64,000 bases of DNA from positions 1 through 64,000 of the forward strand of contig JACMJM010000010.1 of the NCBI GenBank assembly GCA_014380615.1, written 5' to 3'. Within the stretch, counting starts at the first letter, position 1. Each line of letters begins with the position of its first letter. The notes beneath the pieces are model-generated. The model was not told the DNA's origin. It did not search any database and saw only the letters and a list, made by a program, of their open reading frames with translations. Positions 51,824 through 61,812 of this stretch are shown one piece after another. A program made the position numbers and the translations under genes. The DNA comes from Sphingobacteriaceae bacterium (GTDB lineage Bacteria > Bacteroidota > Bacteroidia > Sphingobacteriales > Sphingobacteriaceae).

Positions 51824-51881
51824 AACCGTTAAAACGGTTATAGGGTGTTCTACATTTGTTACCCATGGTTGAAACCATGGG
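51824..51881. repeat. REP-like palindromes, right of the RAYT gene
   Basis: AACCGTTAAAACGGTT (51824-51839) and ACCCATGGTTGAAACCATGGG (51861-51881). The second has the same arms (CCCATGGTT / AACCATGGG) as the left-hand copies. Confidence 0.82.
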
Positions 51882-51894
51882 CTTTTACAGCCTG

Positions 51895-52689
51895 TCATAC
51901 CGCTACTGGGGCTTTTATATGTGGGTGCGGATCATAATTCTCCAGGGTAAAATCTTCAAACTTAAACTCAAAAATATCCGTTATATCAGGATTTAATTTT
52001 ACTACAGGCAGTGGGCGCGGTTCCCTGCTAAGTTGCAATTTCGTTTGTTCGAGGTGATTATTATAAAGATGCGCATCGCCAAGAGTGTGAATAAACTCCC
52101 CGGGGTTTAATCCGCACACCTGGGCAACCATCAGCGTAAGCAAAGCGTAAGACGCGATGTTAAAAGGAACTCCGAGAAATATATCGGCGCTTCTTTGATA
52201 AAGCTGGCAGCTTAATTTGCCGTCAGCAACATAAAACTGGAAAAAGCTGTGGCAGGGTGGAAGTGCCATATTCTCTATTTCGGCAACGTTCCATGCAGAT
52301 ACGATAAGCCGTCTGGAATCGGGCGTGCTTTTGATTTGATTGATAACCTGGGTAATCTGATCGATGTGCCTGCCGTCTGGAGTGGGCCACGACCGCCACT
52401 GATAGCCGTAAACCGGTCCGAGGTCGCCATTCTCATCCGCCCATTCATCCCAGATACTAACCCCGTTTTCTTTTAGATAACGAATATTGGTATCGCCTTT
52501 TAAAAACCAGATCAATTCATGAAGAATTGAACGCAGGTGAAGTTTTTTAGTTGTTACCAAGGGAAAACCATCTTCCAGGTCGAATCTCATCTGGTAACCG
52601 AACACACTAATGGTACCAGTTCCGGTACGGTCGTGTTTTTGTGTGCCCTTACTCAGAACGTGCTGCATCAAATCAAGATATTGTCTCAT
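51895..52689 (-). CDS. thyA: Thymidylate synthase
   Basis: 264 residues. Methylates dUMP to dTMP using methylenetetrahydrofolate. Conserved [20 protein letters not shown], catalytic Cys in [12 protein letters not shown] (about 146), [19 protein letters not shown] (about 166), [10 protein letters not shown]. coli-type length. Divergent from ispE. Confidence 0.96.
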   Translation of the reverse strand: MRQYLDLMQHVLSKGTQKHDRTGTGTISVFGYQMRFDLEDGFPLVTTKKLHLRSILHELIWFLKGDTNIRYLKENGVSIWDEWADENGDLGPVYGYQWRSWPTPDGRHIDQITQVINQIKSTPDSRRLIVSAWNVAEIENMALPPCHSFFQFYVADGKLSCQLYQRSADIFLGVPFNIASYALLTLMVAQVCGLNPGEFIHTLGDAHLYNNHLEQTKLQLSREPRPLPVVKLNPDITDIFEFKFEDFTLENYDPHPHIKAPVAV

Positions 52690-52760
52690 CTTCTACAAAA
52701 GAAATAAATGTATTTTTACCGTCCTACAATTGTGAACAAAAATCTGATTGTTTAGAACTC

Positions 52761-53564
52761 ATGCTTAATTTCCCAAATGCTAAGATCAATATAGGATTAA
52801 ATATTCTTTCGAGAAGGAGTGATGGTTATCACAACCTTGAAACGGTTTTTTACCCTGTAGGGATAAAAGATGCGCTCGAAGTTATTGAAGCCGAAGAATT
52901 AAGTTTTGAGGCCTCAGGAATAGAGATTCCGGGATATGCCAACGAAAATCTATGCCTTAAAGCGTATGAATTATTAAAGAAAGATTTTGACATCTCGCCC
53001 ATAAAAATTCATTTGCATAAGCAAATTCCCATAGGTGCCGGTTTAGGAGGGGGATCTGCAGACGCGGCTTTTTTTATTCGTTTAGTGAATGAAAAGTTTA
53101 ATCTTAACCTCGATATCCCGTCGATGGAAAATTATGCCCGGTTGCTTGGGGCCGACTGTGCTTTTTTTATACAAAATAAGCCAGTATTCGCTTATGGCAA
53201 AGGGGATGAGTTTTTGCCGGTAAACCTGGATCTGTCTAAGTATTTTCTAGTTTTGGTGATGCCTCCGGTTCATGTATCAACTGGCGAGGCCTATCGCGGA
53301 GTGAAACCATCCGTTCCGCAAATACCGTTGAAGGAATTGATTAGCCTGCCTGTTCCCGAATGGAAAACCGCTATTAAGAATGATTTTGAAGAATCTGTTT
53401 TCAGGAATCATTCTTCGATTAGAGGCATTAAGGCTGCCTTGTATGAAGCGGGTGCGTTATACGCATCGATGAGTGGGAGCGGGGCCTCGGTTTATGGGAT
53501 TTTCGAAAACAATACTAAGCTTCCTGACTTGGAGGAAAGTAATCAGGTATTTTATGCGATTTAG
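52761..53564 (+). CDS. ispE: 4-diphosphocytidyl-2-C-methyl-D-erythritol kinase
   Basis: Start set at 52761 (MLNFPNAKINIGLNILSRRS), since the family begins at this block; the longer frame from 52641 runs into thyA. 267 residues, GHMP kinase of the non-mevalonate isoprenoid pathway. ATP loop PIGAGLGGGSADAAFFI (about 91-107), N-terminal NAKINIGL, C-terminal MSGSGASVYGIF (about 237). Confidence 0.94.
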   Translation: MLNFPNAKINIGLNILSRRSDGYHNLETVFYPVGIKDALEVIEAEELSFEASGIEIPGYANENLCLKAYELLKKDFDISPIKIHLHKQIPIGAGLGGGSADAAFFIRLVNEKFNLNLDIPSMENYARLLGADCAFFIQNKPVFAYGKGDEFLPVNLDLSKYFLVLVMPPVHVSTGEAYRGVKPSVPQIPLKELISLPVPEWKTAIKNDFEESVFRNHSSIRGIKAALYEAGALYASMSGSGASVYGIFENNTKLPDLEESNQVFYAI

Positions 53565-53839
53565 TTAATATAATCCCTATCCTCATCACTTAAACCCTGT
53601 TGTTTTGCCGCTGGCTCAACAACTTCAAATTCAGGTTCTTTATGAACCACTTCTTTTTTCTTTGGCCTGCCCGCCATAACCCCGATTATAAATCCCAAAC
53701 CAAGCATTGTTCCCAGTATAACGAGCTTGGGGATTTTTGTAACTCCAAATAGCCAAAAGTCTATTTCTTCGGTATTATTCATCAAAACTATAGTGACAAG
53801 TACCGATGCGATGATGATGAAAATGGTTTTCCCGCTCAT
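53561..53839 (-). CDS. LapA-family (DUF1049-like) small membrane protein
   Basis: 92 residues with two helices (about 4-20 and 38-56) joined by NNTEEIDFWLFGVTKIP, then a basic/acidic cytoplasmic tail (RPKKKEVVHKEPEFEVVEPA). This is the LapA layout (LPS assembly-related membrane adaptors in enterics). Its 3' end overlaps convergent ispE by 4 bp. Next gene upstream is the large surface protein, 2 bp away. Confidence 0.75.
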   Translation of the reverse strand: MSGKTIFIIIASVLVTIVLMNNTEEIDFWLFGVTKIPKLVILGTMLGLGFIIGVMAGRPKKKEVVHKEPEFEVVEPAAKQQGLSDEDRDYIN

Positions 53840-53841
53840 GG

Positions 53842-56709
53842 TTAAAAATTATAAACAGCTACAGTTTCGAATATCGGGTTTTCTGTTGATTTTCCGTTGA
53901 TGAAAATTACGCGGCCTCCCAAATCGAAATTCGGTAACGGAAAACGGAGTAAATTCATATCAGCTCTTAATTCTGCGCCGAATGATGCGGGCGAGAATCT
54001 TTTTTTTGAATCAATGTTTTCAAAGTCGGCGAATATGCCGCCTTTAAAACGCTTTATATATGCCAGCGGCCCTAACTCCCAGTCGGGATAAAATAAAGGC
54101 AACCGGTAGTCCAATAGAAGTGTATTTCTGGGATTTGTTCGTGGCTGAGCAAAGGCATAGCCACTAATTCTTGGGATATCGACCAAGGTTTCATAAGCAC
54201 CCTTGGTTTGCTGGAAATTGTAAGAAGCTTGCAGGGAGTGGTTTCTAAGTACTCCCGGAAAATAGAAGGTGCTCCTAAATGCGAATATCTCTCCTTCAAC
54301 CTGGTTCTCGAACGGGAAATGCCGATACTTTAATGAAATATTCTGCCCCCATTTTGGTGCCAGGTCTCTTGCGCTTCTTCTGGAATTCCTGGAGGCCGAA
54401 AGTTCGTAGTGCATGGGGAAGCGCAGCGACTGAAGAAGATTGGCGAAATTATTTTCAATATCGTACTTATCGCTAAAGCTGGTGCCCGTTTTTAAATTAA
54501 TGCTATAGATGTTATTAAAACGGTTTGCAAGTATCGGAACCGAGACTTCAGCCTTGTACTCGTTTTCCCGCCAGCTTACCGGTGTCAATATCGTTTTCCC
54601 GGCTATAACGGCCCTCCTTATCAGCAATCGTGGACGGTTGACGTAATTGAAACTTAGAACCGGAAAGTATCTGCTGTAGGTGAAGCCCGCTTCATACTCG
54701 CTCTTTCGGAGTGCGTTGTTAAATTGATATCCGGTGTAAAAGCTTAGCGTGTTTAGTTTATTGTTCGACTGTAACTGAAACCCGGGGTTGCTGTCGTTCG
54801 AATACGGGTCGTCGTTATTTATAGGGACAATGCTATGAAAGTAGAAAAGATTGTTCAGTTCTTTATACCGCTTGCTCTCGTAGGGTTTCTGCTGGATCTG
54901 TTCAAATGAAATCTCAGGCCCTTCTTTACTTATAAGCGGGTCGGCATAGTTAACGATAGCTTGTTCGGCGGAAGCTATATTTTTTCCCTCGGTGCCTTTT
55001 ACATCAATCGACGAGATGTCGTACCCCGTGGCTGAGTAGTTATTGAAAAATACTTTTTTCAACTTTGGGTCGAAGAATGGATTATGTGCCCCGAATTTGG
55101 CTGAAGTTAACTGGTAAATTTGTTTATCTGTTGGATTGAACCTGTAAAGGTTATCAATGCCATTAAAATGCGCCTTGAATATAATCTGATCCTCCGCATA
55201 CACGGGATGAAGAATTTCCTGTAATTGAAACGGCATAACCTGCCTGAACTGTTTGGTTGCACGGTTGAGTTCGTACAAGGATTTTCCGCTTGTTGCTACC
55301 GCAATCACAACTACCTTATCGCCCGTTCGATTGAAAGCCGGCATCTGGAGCATGTAATTTTGGGGTGCCGGGTAACGCCTGATTTCAGCACCGGTTTTTG
55401 AATCTAATTCTACGAGGGAAATTTTGTGAGCTACTGTTACCTCAACAGCAATAATAGTCGATCCGTAGGGCGAAAGGGCAGGGGCAAACAGACGGCTGCG
55501 ATGAGTAAGCTGGCGCCGGATTCTGGTTTTTGTATCAAAGATATTGATCACATTAAAAGAGCGTTGCTGGAAGCGCGCATCATACCTGAATTCATCCCAA
55601 ACGATTTTTTCTGCGGCATAGCTGAACCAAGGAATTTCTTGTGCTCCAATACTTACTACTTTCCGGGTTTTCCCATCAGGATAGAGTTCATAGATAGCAG
55701 GAGTTTCGGCTTTGCTTTGTTTAAGAAATAGTAGAGTGCCTGATGGAGTGCTCGCTGGTAGTAAAAAACTTTCAGGAATATTATTCTTTCTTTTATTCAA
55801 GGAGACATAGCTATCAGTTCTTAATTTTTGCTGCTGATTGGACCATAGATTTCGCAGTTCTGTGATGGTTGAATCATGAAGTTTTTTGGTGCTTAGTCCG
55901 GTGAGTTTTTTTACCGAATTACTGAAGTTATAGGGGCGCAAAGGATTGTTAGAAATACGGCTCATCAGCTTTTCGTTAATCTCATTTCCGTAGTCCCTTC
56001 TCAACTTGGTATTCATAAAAAATCCGAGCTGATAATATCCCGCCGTAAAATCTTTAACCGACCCGAAATAGTTTTTTGAGTAGCTGTGGTTTTTGCCACT
56101 TAGTGTATTTGTTCGTAGTTCGATGTTCCATTCGGGTATGCGTCCGCGGCCCGCATCGGTGAGTATGGTTTCAGTTGTTACCGCATCACCTTCAAAGAAC
56201 CAGGAGGGCAGGGTGATGCCAAACATGGCAAGTGCCAGACTCTCGAATGGTGGTTTGTTAAATCTGCCCGTCAGCTTATCAAATTGAACCACGTGTCTTA
56301 GCTCATGTACCGCTAGGCTGTTCAGCCAATTTTGAAAATCAAATGCTTGTGAAGGGGTGCCGAAAAACTCGGACCGGCGTGGAGCGAGTTGAACAAAACC
56401 GTTAGAAACAGTACCCTGATTCTGCAGAATAATTGAGATTTTTTTCGGCACTTTCCCTAACGAAGCACTTACTTTCCGGATGATTCCCTCAAGTGTATTG
56501 GCCATCCTTTGTGCCTCGTCTTCGAAAGTTTCGGGATAGATTACCTGGAAGTGCGTAGTGTTAATTTGCCTCCATTTTAGGGATGGTGGGTTCTGTTCGC
56601 CCGGAAAAAACTGCGCATTGGCGGTGTTGAAACTTATTATTGATAATAATAGAACTAACCTATTGAAAAAGAGTGCTATAAAATTATATTTAGACCGGTA
56701 AGTAAACAC
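53842..56709 (-). CDS. Large exported protein: HExxH domain, beta-propeller, C-terminal barrel
   Basis: 955 residues, export signal within residues 10-33 (ending NTANAQFFPG). Domain 1 (about 45-310) is peptidase-MA-like with the zinc motif HELRH (135-139) and a following Glu in WFFEGDAVTTE (Glu173), plus KVPKKISIILQNQ. Domain 2 (about 320-620) is TolB-like propeller (TPAIYELYPDGKTRKVVSIG; LFAPALSPYGSTIIAVEV). Domain 3 (about 650-955) is a surface barrel (YTGYQFNNALRKSEYEAGFT; final AVYNF). Similar proteins occur in Bacteroidota; protease activity is inferred from motif only. Operon with the LapA-like gene. Confidence 0.78.
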   Translation of the reverse strand: MFTYRSKYNFIALFFNRLVLLLSIISFNTANAQFFPGEQNPPSLKWRQINTTHFQVIYPETFEDEAQRMANTLEGIIRKVSASLGKVPKKISIILQNQGTVSNGFVQLAPRRSEFFGTPSQAFDFQNWLNSLAVHELRHVVQFDKLTGRFNKPPFESLALAMFGITLPSWFFEGDAVTTETILTDAGRGRIPEWNIELRTNTLSGKNHSYSKNYFGSVKDFTAGYYQLGFFMNTKLRRDYGNEINEKLMSRISNNPLRPYNFSNSVKKLTGLSTKKLHDSTITELRNLWSNQQQKLRTDSYVSLNKRKNNIPESFLLPASTPSGTLLFLKQSKAETPAIYELYPDGKTRKVVSIGAQEIPWFSYAAEKIVWDEFRYDARFQQRSFNVINIFDTKTRIRRQLTHRSRLFAPALSPYGSTIIAVEVTVAHKISLVELDSKTGAEIRRYPAPQNYMLQMPAFNRTGDKVVVIAVATSGKSLYELNRATKQFRQVMPFQLQEILHPVYAEDQIIFKAHFNGIDNLYRFNPTDKQIYQLTSAKFGAHNPFFDPKLKKVFFNNYSATGYDISSIDVKGTEGKNIASAEQAIVNYADPLISKEGPEISFEQIQQKPYESKRYKELNNLFYFHSIVPINNDDPYSNDSNPGFQLQSNNKLNTLSFYTGYQFNNALRKSEYEAGFTYSRYFPVLSFNYVNRPRLLIRRAVIAGKTILTPVSWRENEYKAEVSVPILANRFNNIYSINLKTGTSFSDKYDIENNFANLLQSLRFPMHYELSASRNSRRSARDLAPKWGQNISLKYRHFPFENQVEGEIFAFRSTFYFPGVLRNHSLQASYNFQQTKGAYETLVDIPRISGYAFAQPRTNPRNTLLLDYRLPLFYPDWELGPLAYIKRFKGGIFADFENIDSKKRFSPASFGAELRADMNLLRFPLPNFDLGGRVIFINGKSTENPIFETVAVYNF

Positions 56710-57383
56710 TTGCTAAGTTTGTTAGTAAAATTAAATTTTTAATGGTGATTTTTTATGAATTTATACTTTTGTTTATGGTGTATAATCGCTTCATAATTAA
56801 CTTATTATTATTTATTATTTTTTTAAATATTTTAATTTATTATACGTTATCGAGGTGTGTTTTTATCTTTTTTCTGCGATTTAACCCAATGTATGACGGA
56901 AGAAGGGAAAAATGGAAACGCCTAAAGATAATATTAAATGATATACAATCTGAATCGGCAAATGGTTCAATTGTAATTCTCACATCTCCCCTCCTCTTTG
57001 CATAGGTCTGAGAATGAGAATAAATTTTTGCTCTCAGGTTAGTATGTGCTTTAGCGCGATTACATATTTTTCAAATCATAAAATCTCCTGATGGTGTGGG
57101 TTGTTTGGATACAGCAATTTTGGGTTTTTGGATGCTGGTACTCAATAAATTTTTTTGCGAAAGGAGCCTGGGTTCTAAGAAGAGCCGCAGCGTAAAAGAT
57201 CAGGAAATAGGCTTTCTGAATTTAATCCGAAAAATCATATCGCAATAAACACGCTTGCTTAGAAACTGTAAGAAAAGTATGATACAGGACTTTTAAATCG
57301 TGGCCTGATATCAGACTGTCTCGCATGAATTTTTGAGAGGGGGATGAGTGAATTTTGATTTTAACTTAGTGTAATTTGTTGTG
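56710..57383. other. Long AT-rich intergenic region
   Basis: 674 bp without a supported gene. An 87-codon frame (56742-57005) is Phe/Ile/Leu-rich, as expected from random AT-rich DNA, and has no partner or motif. No repeat copies or clear terminator seen. Confidence 0.45.
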
Positions 57384-58298
57384 TTAATGCAAAGATGTTT
57401 GTTTGGTGAGATTTCTCTTTTCGATGCGATTTTTTACAAACGGGTAAAGAAAAATCGCGGTTAAGATTATGGCGGCTCCCGCATAAAACCCTGTTGTCAT
57501 TTGTTCGCGTTTTCCGAAAAAAAGAAAGGCTAAAATGATGCCGTACACCGGCTCCAGATTGGTAATCAAAGCCACCCTGAAAGCGGATAAATATTTCATA
57601 ACGGAGACCCCAGCAACATAGGCGAGCGAGGTGCAGATTGTGCCTAAAACCAGGAGATATATAAGGTCGGTTTTGCCCAGTTTCATAGCATTGTTAAAGC
57701 CGTTTGTAGCCATAAGAAATATAGAAATCCACACCCATGCTCCCAGCAATTCGTAAAAACTTATGAGTGGCGCAGCTCTGTTTTTTATCTGTTTTGAGTT
57801 TATAATTGAAAAAAGGCTTGCACAGAGCGCGCTGGTTAAGCCCCAAATTATTCCGAGGGTATATTTGCTCTCAAACTCAAAAATGAGATATATGCCGCTA
57901 ATAATCGCTAATCCGGTTACGATCTCTAATTTGGAGATCCTTTTATTGTTGAGGATAGGTTCAAGAATTGCGGTAAATAGAGTTAAGGAGGAGAGGCATA
58001 CAAGCGTTACCGACACGGTTGAGGACTTAATCGCCTGAAAGAAAAGTATCCAATGAGCCCCGACAATAGCACCTGTAAAAAACAGTTTCAGGAATGCGTT
58101 CATGCCTATTCGCAGGTCCGTTTTAGTTACTTTAAAATAGATGTAGAGTGTTATAAAAGCAATCAATACACGGTACCAAACCAGTTGCGTGGCAGAGATT
58201 GAGATCAGTTTACCGAGTATTCCCGTAAAGCCCCAAACAAAAACCGTGAGGTGCAATACCAGTAAATTGCGTTGCAGGTTGGATTTGGTGGGGGGCAT
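57384..58298 (-). CDS. EamA/DMT-superfamily transporter
   Basis: 304 residues, about ten helices in two EamA repeats (about 8-140 and 150-290): LVLHLTVFVWGFTGILGKLI and CTSLAYVAGVSVMKYLSAFR, ALITNLEPVYGIILAFLFFG. Metabolite export or uptake; substrate unknown. One-base overlap with the LptF/G-type gene. Confidence 0.88.
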   Translation of the reverse strand: MPPTKSNLQRNLLVLHLTVFVWGFTGILGKLISISATQLVWYRVLIAFITLYIYFKVTKTDLRIGMNAFLKLFFTGAIVGAHWILFFQAIKSSTVSVTLVCLSSLTLFTAILEPILNNKRISKLEIVTGLAIISGIYLIFEFESKYTLGIIWGLTSALCASLFSIINSKQIKNRAAPLISFYELLGAWVWISIFLMATNGFNNAMKLGKTDLIYLLVLGTICTSLAYVAGVSVMKYLSAFRVALITNLEPVYGIILAFLFFGKREQMTTGFYAGAAIILTAIFLYPFVKNRIEKRNLTKQTSLH

Positions 58299-59383
58299 TA
58301 TTTAGGTGCCTTTATCAATAAATAAAAGCCCAAAATTCCAAAAATTATATTCGGAATTATCACCGCGATAATGGGAGGCAAGCCCCCTTTCAGGGAGAAC
58401 ATATTGGCGAATTGGATAAAAACGATGTAGACAAAACTAAGGAAGATACCCAGGCCAAGCGGAAGCCCAATACCTCCGCGAACTTTTCTTGACGACAAAG
58501 CTACCCCCATTAAGGTGAGAACGAACGATGAAAAAGGGTAAATAAAGCGCCTGTATTTCTCCAAAAGAAGTTCATCCATAATACCTGCTCCGCGAATCTT
58601 TTCCTTTTCAATGCGGGTATTTAGCTGGCGCATGTTCATCGCCTTCGTAAGGTTGTCGTATATTTCGAAGTCGAGAGGGCGCATATCCAGGCTGGTATCT
58701 TTTGTGGCCCCCGTAATCATCGTTTCTTTTAGCCCGTTTATCTTTCGGGTAGAAAAATTTTCAAGCTTCCATTTGTATTTCACCGAATCCCATAAAATGC
58801 GGTCGGCAACCGTTTTTTCTATCAATTCATGCCCGTTAAATTTTTCTAAAGAAAACCGGTAACCTACTTTTTGATTATTATCAAAGTTTTCGATATAAAC
58901 ATAGCTGTCTTTGTTGAGCTGCAAGTGGGTGTACATTTTAGTGTTGTCAGATTTCGGGTCGATATACACGTTCTCGAACTCCACGTACAGCTTATTGGTT
59001 TCGGGGATGATAAAAAGATTAAAGATCAGCGTAACGAAAAAGATTACAAATGAGGAGATGAAATAGGGCCATAAAAACCGGTAAAAGCTTACCCCGCCAC
59101 TTAGAATAGGCACAATTTCTGTTTGGTCGGCCATTTTTGCCGTAAAGAAAATTACCGCTATAAAATTGATTAGGGGCGATAAAAAATTAAGGTAAAAAGG
59201 CAGGAAACCGGCATAATACTGAAACAGGATTTTAGATACCGGGGCATCATGTTTAATAAAGTCATCGAGCCTTTCAGAAATATCGAATACAACGATTATT
59301 ACAGAAAAAATCGCCATGGTAAACGCAAACGTGCCCAGGTATTTCCTTATAATGTACCAATCGAGTATCTTGATTTTTAGCAT
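58298..59383 (-). CDS. LptF/LptG-family permease
   Basis: 361 residues. YjgP/YjgQ family: three N-terminal helices (about 15-125), a periplasmic beta-jellyroll (about 130-265), and three C-terminal helices with YPFSSFVLTLMGVALSSRKV and GGIGLPLGLGIFLSFVYIVF. Part of the inner-membrane LPS export machinery; whether LptF or LptG is not decided. Operon tgt - this - EamA. Confidence 0.9.
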   Translation of the reverse strand: MLKIKILDWYIIRKYLGTFAFTMAIFSVIIVVFDISERLDDFIKHDAPVSKILFQYYAGFLPFYLNFLSPLINFIAVIFFTAKMADQTEIVPILSGGVSFYRFLWPYFISSFVIFFVTLIFNLFIIPETNKLYVEFENVYIDPKSDNTKMYTHLQLNKDSYVYIENFDNNQKVGYRFSLEKFNGHELIEKTVADRILWDSVKYKWKLENFSTRKINGLKETMITGATKDTSLDMRPLDFEIYDNLTKAMNMRQLNTRIEKEKIRGAGIMDELLLEKYRRFIYPFSSFVLTLMGVALSSRKVRGGIGLPLGLGIFLSFVYIVFIQFANMFSLKGGLPPIIAVIIPNIIFGILGFYLLIKAPK

Positions 59384-59387
59384 TGTT

Positions 59388-60518
59388 CTATAAACGTTGA
59401 GATAGCTGTTTTGTCATTTTATTTTTCCAATCGTAAAACTCGCCTGAGATAATCTTCTCACGAGCTTCATTTACAAGCCATATATAAAAATGGAGATTAT
59501 GTAAGGTAGCGATTTGGGCTCCTAAAATTTCTTTGGAAATGATCAGGTGTCTCAGATATGCTTTCGAGTAATTCAGGTCCGAGAAAAGATCGCTGTCTTC
59601 CTCAATCGGACTAAAATCCTCTCTCCATTTCTCGTTCCGCATATTCAAAATGCCGTTTTTAGTAAAAAGCATTCCGTTTCGTGCGTTTCTGGTCGGCATT
59701 ACACAATCAAACATATCAACACCAAGCGCAATATTCTCCAGAATGTTTACCGGGGTACCAACGCCCATTAAATACCGTGGCTTTTCGTAAGGAAGTATAT
59801 CGCACACAATCTCGGTCATGGCATACATTTCTTCGGCAGGTTCGCCTACAGATAAGCCTCCAATGGCATTTCCTTCACGATTAAAGGAAGCAATCACTTC
59901 CGCGGATTTCAATCGCAGATCTTTATAAACCGATCCTTGAACAATGGGGAACAAAGTTTGTGAATAGCCATATTTCCCTTCTGTGTTATCAAAACGATCG
60001 CAGCAGCGCTTTAGCCAGCGATGGGTCATGTCTATGGATTTCCTGGCGTAACCATATTCGCAGGGGTATGGTGTACATTCGTCGAAGGCCATAATAATAT
60101 CAGCACCTATCACGCGCTGAATGTCCATCACATTCTCCGGAGTAAAAAGATGTTTAGAGCCGTTTATATGTGAGCGAAAAGTAACCCCTTCTTCTTTTAT
60201 TTTCCGTACATCACTTAGCGAATAAACCTGGTAGCCACCGCTATCCGTTAATATAGGCTTTTGCCACCCATTAAATTTGTGCAGGCCCCCGGCCTTTTCG
60301 ATTACATCCAGGCCGGGGCGCAGGTATAAATGGTAGGTATTGCCAAGAATAATTTGTGCCTTTATATCGTTTTCAAGCTCGCGCTGATGAACTGCCTTAA
60401 CCGTCCCGGCAGTTCCAACGGGCATAAAAATCGGCGTTTTTATCAGCCCGTGGTCGGTGGTAATTTCACCGGCCCTGGCTTTCGAAAGTTTGTCTGAAGC
60501 TTCTAATCTAAATCTCAT
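59388..60518 (-). CDS. tgt: Queuine tRNA-ribosyltransferase
   Basis: 376 residues, exchanges G34 for a queuosine precursor in tRNAs with GUN anticodons. TPIFMPVGTAGTVKAVHQRE, active-site SGGYQVYSLSDVRKIKEEGV (Asp in LTDSGG, about 88), MAFDECTPYP, nucleophile region MGVGTPVNILENIALGVDMFDCVMPTRNARN (about 255). The C-terminal zinc site of the family, normally CxCxxC, reads SDLNYSKAYLRHLIISKEIL and lacks the cysteines in my reading. Confidence 0.92.
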   Translation of the reverse strand: MRFRLEASDKLSKARAGEITTDHGLIKTPIFMPVGTAGTVKAVHQRELENDIKAQIILGNTYHLYLRPGLDVIEKAGGLHKFNGWQKPILTDSGGYQVYSLSDVRKIKEEGVTFRSHINGSKHLFTPENVMDIQRVIGADIIMAFDECTPYPCEYGYARKSIDMTHRWLKRCCDRFDNTEGKYGYSQTLFPIVQGSVYKDLRLKSAEVIASFNREGNAIGGLSVGEPAEEMYAMTEIVCDILPYEKPRYLMGVGTPVNILENIALGVDMFDCVMPTRNARNGMLFTKNGILNMRNEKWREDFSPIEEDSDLFSDLNYSKAYLRHLIISKEILGAQIATLHNLHFYIWLVNEAREKIISGEFYDWKNKMTKQLSQRL

Positions 60519-60663
60519 TATAAACCTGCGAAAATACTAAAAATACGCAGGCAAGCCCGATAAAAAGTGTCAAATAATGTTAAGACAGCTGCTTCGGTAA
60601 AATTTAAAGAATAATTGCATTCGGTGAAAAAATTCGGTAAAATTCTGATGAAATTTTAGAACT

Positions 60664-61812
60664 TTGCCCATCCCGTTTAACGAAAAGGTATTGGCAGATA
60701 ATCTCTATATAGTAGTATTTATATTACTGCAGTTAGCATTCTGGATTCAGTTATATTATATTACAGTCATTAACTCGCGTTTAAGTAAATTTAAACCTGT
60801 TGAAGTCGATGAGGTAAAAATTAAACTTCCGGTTACCGTTATTATATGTGCCCGTAACGAGGAGAAAAACCTCGAAAAAAATCTCCCTCTTATTTTCGAA
60901 CAAGAGTATCCCGACTTTGAAGTGGTGGTGGTAAACGATTGTTCGGGTGATGAAACCCATATGGTGCTTCGTGGCTTTGCTTCCCTGTACCCACGTTTAA
61001 AGGTAGTTACTATTACCGAACACGAACGTTTTAAACACGGGAAGAAATTTGCGGTTACCCTTGGAATTAAGGCCGCAACCAAGGAATATCTTTTATTTAC
61101 CGACGCCGATTGTGAACCTGCCTCAAAATATTGGATTGAGAACATGCAGCGCCATTTTCGGGAAGGCAAAGAAATAATTTTGGGATACTCTCCCTATAAA
61201 ATACAAAAGGGCTTTCTTAACAGGCTTATCAGGTATGAAACCTTTATTACGGCACTAAACTATTTCTCTCACGCTCTTTGTGGAAATCCATACATGGGTG
61301 TAGGACGAAATATGGCCTATACAAAGTCGCTTTTTTTTCGGGGAAAGGGCTTCGCTTCGCACATGCACATCCTTTCGGGAGATGATGATTTGTTTGTGAA
61401 TCAAAATGCCACGCCTGATAACGTGGCGATAGAGATCCATCCGGATACACATATCTGGTCAGAACCAAAGTCAATCTTTTCATCCTATTTTACCCAGAAA
61501 GTACGACATATGGGTGCCGGTAAAGCTTACAGGAGCGAACATAAGCGGATGCTTTTCTTTCAAACCGGCTCGGGCATATTATTTTATGTTTGCTTAATTA
61601 CGATGATAGTATTGAAAGCACAGTGGTGGATGTTGCTTTCTTTTTATTTACTAAGATTAACGGTGCAACTCATTGTGTTCTACCCGATTCTGAAAAAACT
61701 TAATTACAAAGACCTTATTTGGCGCATTCCTCTTTTGGATTTGATTTTTAATTTTTATATACTAGTGCTTAGCATAGTTTCTTTATTCAAGAAAAAAGTT
61801 AAATGGAAGTAA
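60664..61812 (+). CDS. Membrane glycosyltransferase family 2
   Basis: Start is TTG at 60664 (or TTG at 60691): an in-frame stop at 60649 and no ATG before the conserved region. 382 residues: an N-terminal helix (about 12-32), GT-A domain with PVTVIICARNEEKNLEKNLP, LLFTDADCEP (metal DxD-type DAD, about 141), HILSGDDDLFVNQNA (about 240) and the QKVRHMGAGKAYR (Q/RxxRW-like) region, then C-terminal helices (about 300-375). Builds or extends a surface glycan. Overlaps the ECF gene by 10 bp. Confidence 0.85.
   Translation: MPIPFNEKVLADNLYIVVFILLQLAFWIQLYYITVINSRLSKFKPVEVDEVKIKLPVTVIICARNEEKNLEKNLPLIFEQEYPDFEVVVVNDCSGDETHMVLRGFASLYPRLKVVTITEHERFKHGKKFAVTLGIKAATKEYLLFTDADCEPASKYWIENMQRHFREGKEIILGYSPYKIQKGFLNRLIRYETFITALNYFSHALCGNPYMGVGRNMAYTKSLFFRGKGFASHMHILSGDDDLFVNQNATPDNVAIEIHPDTHIWSEPKSIFSSYFTQKVRHMGAGKAYRSEHKRMLFFQTGSGILFYVCLITMIVLKAQWWMLLSFYLLRLTVQLIVFYPILKKLNYKDLIWRIPLLDLIFNFYILVLSIVSLFKKKVKWK

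Noticed and set aside
56742..57005. 87-codon hydrophobic frame in the AT-rich gap.
   Set aside because: Phe/Ile/Leu richness is expected from AT-rich random DNA; no neighbours or start signal support it.
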